From Solirubrobacteraceae bacterium (GTDB lineage Bacteria; Actinomycetota; Thermoleophilia; Solirubrobacterales; Solirubrobacteraceae): a DNA stretch of 6,678 nt. A model generated the notes under the pieces. That model made no database searches, had not been told where the DNA came from, and worked only from the letters and a program-made list of their open reading frames with translations. Within the stretch, counting starts at the first letter, position 1, and every line of letters begins with the position of its first letter. The stretch is taken from the NCBI GenBank assembly GCA_030038955.1, contig JASHQV010000036.1:1-6678 (forward strand), given 5' to 3'. Made by a program: the position numbers and the translations under genes. Positions 1 through 5,019 of this stretch are shown piece by piece.

Positions 1-345
1 GGAGCGGCCGCGACGGTCCGCCGGCCGCGGCGCGCGCGCGGCAGCTCGGGGCGGGCGGCGGGGGCGGCAGTCGGAGGCGGCGACACGCTCAGCTCGCCGC
101 TGCAGGGAACCGTCCTGAAGGTCGCCGTCGAGCAGGGGGCTCAGGTCGACGAAGGCGCTTTGATCTGTGTGATCGAGGCGATGAAGATGGAGAACGAGAT
201 CACCGCGCACAAGGCGGGCACGGTGGCCGAGCTGCCGATCGCCGTCGGCGTGGCGGTGGCGAGCGGTGACACGCTCGTGGTGATCACCGCCGACCGCACC
301 GAGGCCGCCAACCGCTCCGACGCTGCCGAAGTCGTCGCCGAGTAG
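1..345 (+). CDS. Biotin-carboxylase alpha chain / biotin carboxyl carrier protein, C-terminal part (5' truncated)
   Basis: The frame is open from the first base and ends at TAG 343-345, giving 114 visible residues. After an Ala/Gly/Arg-rich linker (about residues 1-27) comes a full biotinyl domain (about 28-103) beginning SSPLQGTVLK and holding the biotinylation motif EAMKMEN, with the accepting lysine at visible residue 62. In this family the biotin swings between a biotin carboxylase, which carboxylates it with ATP and bicarbonate, and a carboxyltransferase acting on acetyl-, propionyl- or similar acyl-CoA in the cytoplasm. The flexible linker followed by a C-terminal biotinyl domain fits the end of a fused actinobacterial acyl-CoA carboxylase alpha chain. 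A stand-alone carrier protein is also possible, because the biotin carboxylase part would lie outside the window. The substrate cannot be told from this fragment. Confidence 0.9.
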   Translation, partial: GAAATVRRPRRARGSSGRAAGAAVGGGDTLSSPLQGTVLKVAVEQGAQVDEGALICVIEAMKMENEITAHKAGTVAELPIAVGVAVASGDTLVVITADRTEAANRSDAAEVVAE

Positions 346-580
346 TCCCAGCGACGCGGCCAGAGTCTCCCGGCACCTGCTCTAGCGCGCAAGGTGCGCC
401 ATCGATCCGCGCATTGCGCGCGCGAGCACGTTTTTCGTGTTCTTGCGCGCAAACTGGCGAGGACGAGTGACGGTTTGCGCGCGGGAGCACGCTTGCTGCA
501 TGCCTCGAAGTACCTCTTGCCGGGGCGACTGCGGGACGAATATCGACGCATAGTCCGACGCATTTCGACCCGCGAGCGGA
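346..580. other. Non-coding gap between convergent genes
   Basis: This 235-bp gap lies between the stop of the biotinyl-domain gene and the stop of the metallo-hydrolase on the other strand. Its first half is taken up by the alternating repeat cluster. In 492-580 I see no gene, promoter or clear terminator with a T-tract. A short plus-strand reading frame at 394-606 runs through the repeats and into the end of the neighbouring gene, and its Arg-rich translation resembles no protein I know. Confidence 0.6.
376..491. repeat. Cluster of four 17-nt repeats in alternating orientation
   Basis: Four copies of a unit close to TTGCGCGCNNGAGCACG lie in the gap between two convergent genes. Copy 1 (376-392) is on the minus strand, copy 2 (414-430) plus, copy 3 (436-452) minus and copy 4 (475-491) plus. 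The first eight bases are identical in all four, the two middle bases differ in each (TA, GC, AA, GG), and the last seven differ by at most one base from GAGCACG. Each neighbouring pair can form a stem. Copies 2 and 3 enclose a TTTTT loop. Copies 1 and 2 enclose an inner 5-bp stem (395-399 with 409-413). Copies 3 and 4 extend by AAAC/GTTT pairing. Alternating palindromic units between gene ends resemble REP/BIME elements in form, but no known REP family is recognised. A regulator-binding array or a 3'-end processing or termination structure are alternatives. Confidence 0.75.
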
Positions 581-1513
581 TCATCCGCTGCCGCCCGCGT
601 TGCTGATCCGCGCCAGGTTGTCGGCGTGGATCCGGCGCTGCTCGCTGCCGCGCCGCCCGTCCGGGAGCGGCGCGTCGCCGCCGGCCAGCAGCCGCTCGAG
701 ATAGGTGACGTCCTCGGCCAGCAGCCGCTGAGCGTCGGCGCGCGGCAGTGGCCGCCCGTGCCCCGGGACGACGGTGTCGGCGCGCTCCACGAGCTCGGCG
801 AGTCGCGCCAGCGTCTCCAGGTAAGCCGTCGCCGAGCCGCCGGCGCCAAGCATCGGGATCTCGACCGGCGACAGGTAGTCGCCGCACACCAGCGTGCCCA
901 GCCACTCGAGCCAGAAGGCCGTCCCGTCCGCCGTGTGCCCGGGGGCCGCATGCAGCTCCAGCTCCCGCTCGGGCGCAAGCTTCCGCTCCGGCTCCCGCCC
1001 CGGCTCCACCTCCCGCTCGGGCGCAAGCTTCCGCTCCGGCCCCACCTTCCGCTCCGCACGGGCGTCCCCCTCTGCGGTCGGTTCCACGCCTTCGCTCCCG
1101 CCCAGCGACAGCCGTCCGGGTACCGGCAGCACCTGGCCGCCGCCAAGCCCAAGCGGTCGGCGACCGTCAACGTAGAACTGCTCGTCGAACGCGCGCAGCC
1201 GCCGCTGGGCGTCGCCCGGCTCGGCGGCCAGCCGCTCGGCGCTGCGCTCGCCGAGGCCGAGCTGCGCCTCGGGGAACGCCAGCCGGCCCAGCAGGTGGTC
1301 CCAGTCGGCGTGCGTGCACAGCAGCCCGCTGACCGGGAAGCCCGACCGCTCGGCCAGCGGCGCCAGCGCGTCCAGCTCCTCGGGCAGCACTGGCGAGTCG
1401 ATCACGAATCCCTCGTTGCCCGAGCCCGAGCCCGCCCGCACGAGCGTGCAAGTGGTCTGCCACACCGCGCTGACGACGACGATCAGATCCTCGTGCAGCG
1501 CCAGTGCCCGCAT
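581..1513 (-). CDS. Metallo-beta-lactamase-fold hydrolase with repeat insert
   Basis: Predicted 310-residue cytoplasmic protein with no signal peptide or membrane segment. Metallo-beta-lactamase-fold features come in order: a first strand region (IVVVSAVWQTTC, about 10-22), the metal motif HADWDH (68-73), PGHTADG (H193), CGDYL (D212) and VVPGHG (H252). The usual motif is HxHxDH; here the second His is Asp70, so one metal site is altered. Between the N-terminal half and PGHTADG lies a Glu/Arg/Pro-rich stretch (about 137-187) in which PERKLAPERE occurs twice, 16 residues apart. Such proteins hydrolyse esters, lactones, thioesters or phosphodiesters; the substrate here is unknown. The frame stays open upstream to 2041, but that part is antisense to the flavoprotein gene, and ATG 1511-1513 fits the fold and has a TACGCT hexamer (minus strand) 10 nt upstream. 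It is divergent from the flavoprotein gene. Confidence 0.85.
   Translation of the reverse strand: MRALALHEDLIVVVSAVWQTTCTLVRAGSGSGNEGFVIDSPVLPEELDALAPLAERSGFPVSGLLCTHADWDHLLGRLAFPEAQLGLGERSAERLAAEPGDAQRRLRAFDEQFYVDGRRPLGLGGGQVLPVPGRLSLGGSEGVEPTAEGDARAERKVGPERKLAPEREVEPGREPERKLAPERELELHAAPGHTADGTAFWLEWLGTLVCGDYLSPVEIPMLGAGGSATAYLETLARLAELVERADTVVPGHGRPLPRADAQRLLAEDVTYLERLLAGGDAPLPDGRRGSEQRRIHADNLARISNAGGSG
955..1040. repeat. In-frame direct repeat inside the MBL-fold gene
   Basis: Two copies, 955-992 and 1003-1040, match at 37 of 38 positions, with the one mismatch at 961/1009 and a perfect 31-nt core. The offset is 48 nt, so the copies are in frame and encode PERKLAPERE twice. A shorter third echo (CCTTCCGCTCCG) lies at 1045-1056. 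The pattern suggests a recent in-frame duplication in a tolerant loop. Confidence 0.85.
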
Positions 1514-1523
1514 GTCACAGCTA

Positions 1524-1529
1524 AGCGTA
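1524..1529 (-). promoter_or_regulatory. Putative -10 element of the MBL-fold gene
   Basis: On the minus strand TACGCT fits TANNNT and ends 10 nt before ATG 1513. No purine-rich ribosome binding site lies between them, so the transcript would have a leader of only a few nucleotides or none. No convincing -35 was found. It overlaps the opposite-strand -10 candidate by 2 bp. Confidence 0.35.
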
Positions 1530-1533
1530 TATT
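1528..1533 (+). promoter_or_regulatory. Putative -10 element of the PPOX flavoprotein gene
   Basis: TATATT stands out in GC-rich surroundings and ends 7 nt before GTG 1541, the distance expected if transcription starts at the start codon itself. There is no Shine-Dalgarno sequence, which supports a leaderless mRNA and favours GTG 1541 over GTG 1553. No good -35 box was seen. Confidence 0.45.
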
Positions 1534-1540
1534 CGCCCGC

Positions 1541-2170
1541 GTGGCCTGCCGCGTGATCACCGACGAGACGGAGCTGCGGAAGCTCGTCGGCAGCCCGGCC
1601 CCGCTGATCAAGGCGAAGATCTCCGACCGGCTCAATCACCTCACGCGCCGATTCATCGAGCTCTCCCCGTTCGCGTGCGTGGCGACGGCTGCCCCTGACG
1701 GGGGACTCGATGTCTCGCCCCGCGGCGATCCGCCGGGCTTTGTGCGCATCCTCGACGAGAGGACGCTGCTGCTCCCCGATCGCCCGGGCAACAGGATCGC
1801 CGACAGCCTGACGAACTTGCTCGTCGACCCGCGCATCGCGCTGCTGTTCCTGATCCCCGGCGTCGGCGACACCTTTCGAGTCAACGGCCGTGCCGAGATC
1901 GTCGAGGATGACGACCTGCTGGCCGGCAGCGCCGTGGACGGCAAGGTTCCGAAGCTCGGGATCCGCATCCACATCGAAGAGGCCTATACCCAATGCCCCA
2001 AGGCGCTGATCCGCTCCGAGCTGTGGAACCCGGAGCACCACATCGAGCGGTCGGCGCTGCCCAGCAGCGGCTCGATCCTTCGTAGCCTGAAAGCGGAGCC
2101 AGACTTCGACGCCGAGGACTACGACCGCGAGCGGGCCGCCCGCTATGCCCGGCGTGAGGGTCTCTACTGA
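1541..2170 (+). CDS. Pyridoxamine 5'-phosphate oxidase-like FMN flavoprotein (MSMEG_1061/DR2398-like)
   Basis: Predicted 209-residue protein with the split-barrel flavin fold of the PPOX family. The helix KAKISDRLNHLTRRFIE (about 24-40) leads into FACVATAAPDGGLDVSPRGDPPGFV (44-68). Then come TLLLPDRPGNRIADSLTNLL (75-94), IALLFLIPG (99-107) and FRVNGRAEI (112-120). The PDRPGNR and DSLxNLL stretches are what I recognise from the MSMEG_1061/DR2398 type of FMN- or F420-linked PPOX proteins. The C-terminal part has CPKALIRSELW (152-162), also usual there. The family binds flavin and carries out redox reactions on mostly unknown substrates; it is not the vitamin B6 enzyme itself. GTG 1541 is chosen because of the -10-like TATATT; GTG 1553 would shorten it by four residues. 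The gene stands alone, divergent from the MBL-fold gene and convergent with the HAD gene. Confidence 0.88.
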   Translation: MACRVITDETELRKLVGSPAPLIKAKISDRLNHLTRRFIELSPFACVATAAPDGGLDVSPRGDPPGFVRILDERTLLLPDRPGNRIADSLTNLLVDPRIALLFLIPGVGDTFRVNGRAEIVEDDDLLAGSAVDGKVPKLGIRIHIEEAYTQCPKALIRSELWNPEHHIERSALPSSGSILRSLKAEPDFDAEDYDRERAARYARREGLY

Positions 2171-2183
2171 TCGAGCTCGACTA

Positions 2184-2882
2184 CTAGCTGATCCCGATCA
2201 GCTTGACCGCTTCGCGCAGGCTCTTGACTTCCGCGTCGGGCTTCTTCTGTCCTGACTCCAGCTGCTGGCCGGTGCGGTTGACCCAGATGATCGGGATGCG
2301 CTTCTTCAGGCACGGCTCGACGTCGTGGTAGTAGCTGGCCGCGATGTGAACCCAGCCCTTCTTGCCGCCGATCCGCCGCTCGCACTCGGTGAAGTGGGCC
2401 GGGTCGGGCTTGTACGAGCGGACCTGCTGGGCGGTGACCACGAGGTCGAAGTCCAGCGGCTGCCCGGTGGCGGTCTGCAGGTGGCGCCGGGTCTGCCCGA
2501 GCAGCTTGTCGTCGACGTTCGAGATCAGCCCGATGCTGTGCCTCTTGGCGACCTTCTGGAGGATTGGGTTGGTCTCCTTGAACGGCTGCCAGCGCTGCAC
2601 CGAGTCGGGCAGGAAGCCGGAGCGCGAGGGCTCCAGCGGCCATCCAAGCTGCTTCGCGATCTGCACCGCCGTGCGCCGCAGCACCTCCGCGTAAAGCTCG
2701 TAGGAGCCGGCCTGAATCTGCTGCTGGATCGAGTGGAACAGCGGCACCAGCTGGTCGCGCTCGATCGTGAAGCCGTCGCGGTCCGCCTCCTTGCGGAAGG
2801 CGTCGTAGGCGCCGGTCTCCCAGTCGATCAGGGTGCCGTAGACGTCGAACGTGACGAACTTGACCTGCTTCGGGATCGTCAT
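2184..2882 (-). CDS. HAD-superfamily hydrolase (haloacid dehalogenase type II-like)
   Basis: Predicted 232-residue cytoplasmic protein with the HAD Rossmann-like fold. Motif I is FDVYGTLID with nucleophile Asp13, motif II LISN with Ser121-Asn122, motif III SYKPDP with Lys158, and the motif IV region HIAASYYHDVEP with Asp187. The segment between about 20 and 100 forms the helical cap, and VNRTGQQ (201-207) resembles the WVNR stretch of this subgroup. The DxYGT form of motif I and the length match 2-haloacid dehalogenase-like proteins. The SSN of true dehalogenases in motif IV is replaced here by ASYYHD, so a phosphatase or other hydrolase role is as likely. ATG 2882 is chosen because motif I then begins at about residue 10. 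An ATG at 2942 would add 20 residues of unlikely composition and overlap the sucC start. It is divergent from sucC over 58 bp. Confidence 0.85.
   Translation of the reverse strand: MTIPKQVKFVTFDVYGTLIDWETGAYDAFRKEADRDGFTIERDQLVPLFHSIQQQIQAGSYELYAEVLRRTAVQIAKQLGWPLEPSRSGFLPDSVQRWQPFKETNPILQKVAKRHSIGLISNVDDKLLGQTRRHLQTATGQPLDFDLVVTAQQVRSYKPDPAHFTECERRIGGKKGWVHIAASYYHDVEPCLKKRIPIIWVNRTGQQLESGQKKPDAEVKSLREAVKLIGIS
2186..2203. terminator. Small inverted repeat at the convergent gene ends
   Basis: AGCTGATC and GATCAGCT are perfect 8-nt inverted arms around CC, spanning the last codons and stop of the HAD gene, 15 nt past the flavoprotein stop. A 10-bp palindrome TCGAGCTCGA lies just beside it at 2171-2180. 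The structure could slow polymerase from either side, but there is no T-tract and a two-base loop would have to open, so a terminator role is weakly supported. Confidence 0.25.
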
Positions 2883-2926
2883 CGGCGCTCGATGATGCCA
2901 TGCGACGGCGCTGGCGGGCTTTCCAG

Positions 2927-2932
2927 TACGGT
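2927..2932 (+). promoter_or_regulatory. Putative -10 element of sucC
   Basis: TACGGT fits TANNNT and ends 8 nt before ATG 2941. The bases between (CCATCCCC) hold no Shine-Dalgarno sequence, so a leaderless start is suggested. No clear -35 box can be seen at the usual distance. Confidence 0.35.
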
Positions 2933-2940
2933 CCATCCCC

Positions 2941-4128
2941 ATGGACTTGCTCGAATATCAGGGAAAACAGCTGTTCGCGCGCCATGGCGTCCCGGTTCCC
3001 TCCGGCAAGCCCGCGCACACCGTCGAGGAGGCCGTAGCGGCCGCCGACGAGATTGGCTACCCGTGCGTGGTCAAGGCGCAGGTGCAGATCGGCGGCCGTG
3101 GCAAGGCGGGTGGGATCAAGCTCGCAAGCGACCGCCAGGAGGCCGAGGCGAACGCCAAGGCGATCCTCGGGATGGACATCCGCGGCCTGACCGTGTACGA
3201 GCTGTGGCTCGAGCGCGCCTCCGAGATCGCCGCCGAGTACTACGCCTCGATCGTGTTCGACCGTGGCGCCAAGGCGCCGCTGGTGATGCTGTCGACCAAG
3301 GGCGGGATGGACATCGAGGAGGTCGCCGCCTCCGACCCGGACGCGATCGCCCGCCTGTACGTCGATCCGCTGCTCGGCCTGCAGGAGTTCCAGGCTCGCC
3401 GGCTGGCGTTCGAGGCCGGCGTCGCCGCCGACGTCGTGCGCCCCGTGGCGGCGATGCTGATGCGTCTGTACGCCGCCTTCGTCGAGGAGGAGGCGACGCT
3501 GGTCGAGGTCAACCCGCTGATCGTCACGCCCGGCGGCGAGGGCGGGTCCGGGGCGCGCGAAGTGCGCGCGCTCGACGCCAAGGTGACGCTCGACGACAAC
3601 TCCCTGTTCCGGCACCCGGACAACGCCGTGCTCCGCGACCCCTCGGCCGAGGATCCGCAGGAGCAGATGGCCAAGGAGCGCGGCGTCATGTACGTCAAGC
3701 TCGGTGGTGACGTCGGGATCCTCGCCAACGGCGCCGGGCTGGCGATGTCGACCGTCGACGTCGTCGCCGAGGCCGGCGGCCGGCCCGCCAACTTCCTCGA
3801 CGTCGGCGGCGGCGCCAAGGCCGAGGTGATCACCAGCGCCGTCGAAGTGATCCTGTCCGACGCCAACGTCAAGGCGGTGCTGTTCAACATCTTCGGCGGC
3901 ATCACCCGCTGCGACGAGGTCGCCAAGGGCCTGATCGAGGCGTTCGAGCAGATCAAGCCGACGGTGCCGTTCGTCGTCCGCCTCGACGGCACCAACGGCG
4001 AGCAGGGACGGGCGCTGCTCGCGCAGGCCAGCCTCGCCAACGTCCACACCGAGTCGACGATGGACGGCGCGGCCGCCAGGGTCGTGGAGCTGGCGGCCGC
4101 GTCGACGACGACCTCCGCGCAGCGATGA
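2941..4128 (+). CDS. sucC: Succinate-CoA ligase (ADP-forming), beta subunit
   Basis: This 395-residue protein has the normal family length and pairs with SucD to convert succinyl-CoA, ADP and phosphate into succinate, CoA and ATP in the TCA cycle. The N-terminal ATP-grasp domain starts with LLEYQGKQLFARHG (3-16) and contains VVKAQVQIGGRGKAGG (43-58), with Lys46 and the nucleotide-binding GGRGK. It also holds the metal-site motif EVNP (189-192) and LDDN (217-220). The C-terminal CoA-ligase domain has NGAGLAMSTVD (263-273), NFLDVGGGA (284-292) and NIFGGITRCD (316-325). Pro20 aligns with Pro20 of E. coli SucC, a position I recall as linked to ATP rather than GTP preference. The extra stretch PGGEGGSGAREVR (197-209) between EVNP and LDAK is a Gly-rich loop. 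ATG 2941 gives the classic N-terminus. The stop overlaps the sucD start by 4 bp (ATGA). Confidence 0.97.
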   Translation: MDLLEYQGKQLFARHGVPVPSGKPAHTVEEAVAAADEIGYPCVVKAQVQIGGRGKAGGIKLASDRQEAEANAKAILGMDIRGLTVYELWLERASEIAAEYYASIVFDRGAKAPLVMLSTKGGMDIEEVAASDPDAIARLYVDPLLGLQEFQARRLAFEAGVAADVVRPVAAMLMRLYAAFVEEEATLVEVNPLIVTPGGEGGSGAREVRALDAKVTLDDNSLFRHPDNAVLRDPSAEDPQEQMAKERGVMYVKLGGDVGILANGAGLAMSTVDVVAEAGGRPANFLDVGGGAKAEVITSAVEVILSDANVKAVLFNIFGGITRCDEVAKGLIEAFEQIKPTVPFVVRLDGTNGEQGRALLAQASLANVHTESTMDGAAARVVELAAASTTTSAQR

Positions 4129-5009
4129 GCATCCTGATCGACCAGCGCACGCGGCTGTGCACCTCCGGGATCACCGGCCGCGAGGGCAGCTTCCACACGC
4201 TGCGCAACCGCGACGCCGGCACCAACGTGGTCGCCGGTGTGACCCCAGGCAAGGGCGGTCAGGACGTCGACGGCATCCCTGTGTACAACACCTTCCACGC
4301 GGCCGTCGAGCGCGAGGGCGCCAATACCGCGATGATCTTCGTGCCGCCGCAGTTCGCCCCCGACTCGATCCTCGAGGCTGAGGACGCCGGGATCGAGCTG
4401 ATCATCGCGATCACCGAGGGCGTCCCCGCCCACGATGAGCTGCGCACCTTCCACGTTCTCGCCAAGAACGGGCGGGCGCGGCTGGTGGGTCCGAACTGCC
4501 CCGGGATCCTGTCGCCCGGCAAGGCCAACGTCGGGATCATCCCGGCCGAGTTCTTCAAGCAGGGCAACGTCGGCGTCGTCTCGCGCTCGGGCACGCTGAC
4601 CTACCAGATCGGCAACGAGCTGGCGCGCAGCGGCTTCGGCAACTCGTCGATCGTCGGAATCGGCGGCGATCCCGTGCCGGGCACCGACTTCATCGATGTC
4701 CTGCGCCTGTTCGAAGACGATCCCGAGACCGAGCTGATCGTCTTCTGCGGCGAGATCGGCGGCGACGCGGAGGAGCGCGCCGCCGAGTTCATCGAGGCGA
4801 ATGTGAGCAAGCCGGTGGTTGCCTACATCGCCGGCTTCACCGCCCCCCCGGGCAAGACGATGGGCCACGCCGGCGCGATCGTGTCCGGCTCGCACGGGAC
4901 CGCGGCGGCCAAGGCCGAGGCGCTCGAGGCCAGGGGCGTGCGCGTCGGCCACACGCCGACGCAGGTGGCGGAGCTGGCGGTCTCGATCCTCGGGGCGACG
5001 ACGCCGTAG
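4125..5009 (+). CDS. sucD: Succinate-CoA ligase, alpha subunit
   Basis: This 294-residue protein is the CoA-binding and phosphohistidine subunit of succinyl-CoA synthetase. The N-terminal CoA-binding Rossmann domain has the SGITGREGSFHT motif (14-25) and VTPGKGG (39-45). The ligase domain has AITEGVP (95-101), GPNCPGI (122-128), SRSGTLTY (153-160) and GIGGDPVPGTDFID (178-191). CGEIGG carries Glu210, and the catalytic His248 lies in GHAGAIV (247-253). The active-site His is phosphorylated during the reaction and passes the phosphate to ADP on SucC. The ATG overlaps the sucC stop (ATGA) and no separate ribosome binding site is seen, so translation is probably coupled, keeping the subunits equal in amount. 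Everything expected of an active alpha subunit is present. Confidence 0.97.
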   Translation: MSILIDQRTRLCTSGITGREGSFHTLRNRDAGTNVVAGVTPGKGGQDVDGIPVYNTFHAAVEREGANTAMIFVPPQFAPDSILEAEDAGIELIIAITEGVPAHDELRTFHVLAKNGRARLVGPNCPGILSPGKANVGIIPAEFFKQGNVGVVSRSGTLTYQIGNELARSGFGNSSIVGIGGDPVPGTDFIDVLRLFEDDPETELIVFCGEIGGDAEERAAEFIEANVSKPVVAYIAGFTAPPGKTMGHAGAIVSGSHGTAAAKAEALEARGVRVGHTPTQVAELAVSILGATTP

Positions 5010-5012
5010 TCT
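5007..5012 (+). promoter_or_regulatory. Putative -10 element of the aminotransferase gene
   Basis: TAGTCT starts with the stop codon of sucD and ends 7 nt before ATG 5020, the same distance as at the flavoprotein gene. No ribosome binding site is visible. This may be an internal promoter giving a leaderless aminotransferase transcript besides any read-through from sucCD; with one hexamer and no -35, the call is weak. Confidence 0.3.
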
Positions 5013-5019
5013 TAGCTGC

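Noticed and set aside
376..491. CRISPR array
   Set aside because: The units are 17 nt, alternate in orientation, have spacers of 5-22 nt and no cas genes are near; CRISPR repeats are direct and longer.
394..606. Small plus-strand protein of 70 residues in the intergenic gap
   Set aside because: It is built largely from the repeat units, is Arg-rich, lacks a ribosome binding site or known similarity, and overlaps the end of the MBL-fold gene.
626..1540. Upstream extension of the flavoprotein frame to an ATG at 626
   Set aside because: The added 305 residues are antisense to the MBL-fold gene and resemble nothing. The PPOX fold is complete from GTG 1541, which has a promoter-like hexamer in front.
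1514..2041. N-terminal extension of the MBL-fold gene to an ATG at 2041
   Set aside because: It would be antisense to the flavoprotein gene; the MBL fold begins naturally just after ATG 1513.
2883..2942. Longer HAD protein starting at ATG 2942
   Set aside because: The extra 20 residues precede a typical HAD N-terminus, do not look coding, and would overlap the sucC start codon and its putative promoter.
2164..4047. Long minus-strand open frame antisense to sucC and running through the HAD gene region in another frame
   Set aside because: Its translation is low-complexity and Arg/Asp/Leu/Gly-rich with no recognisable domain, while sucC and the HAD gene have clear motifs there. Long antisense frames are common when third positions are G or C.
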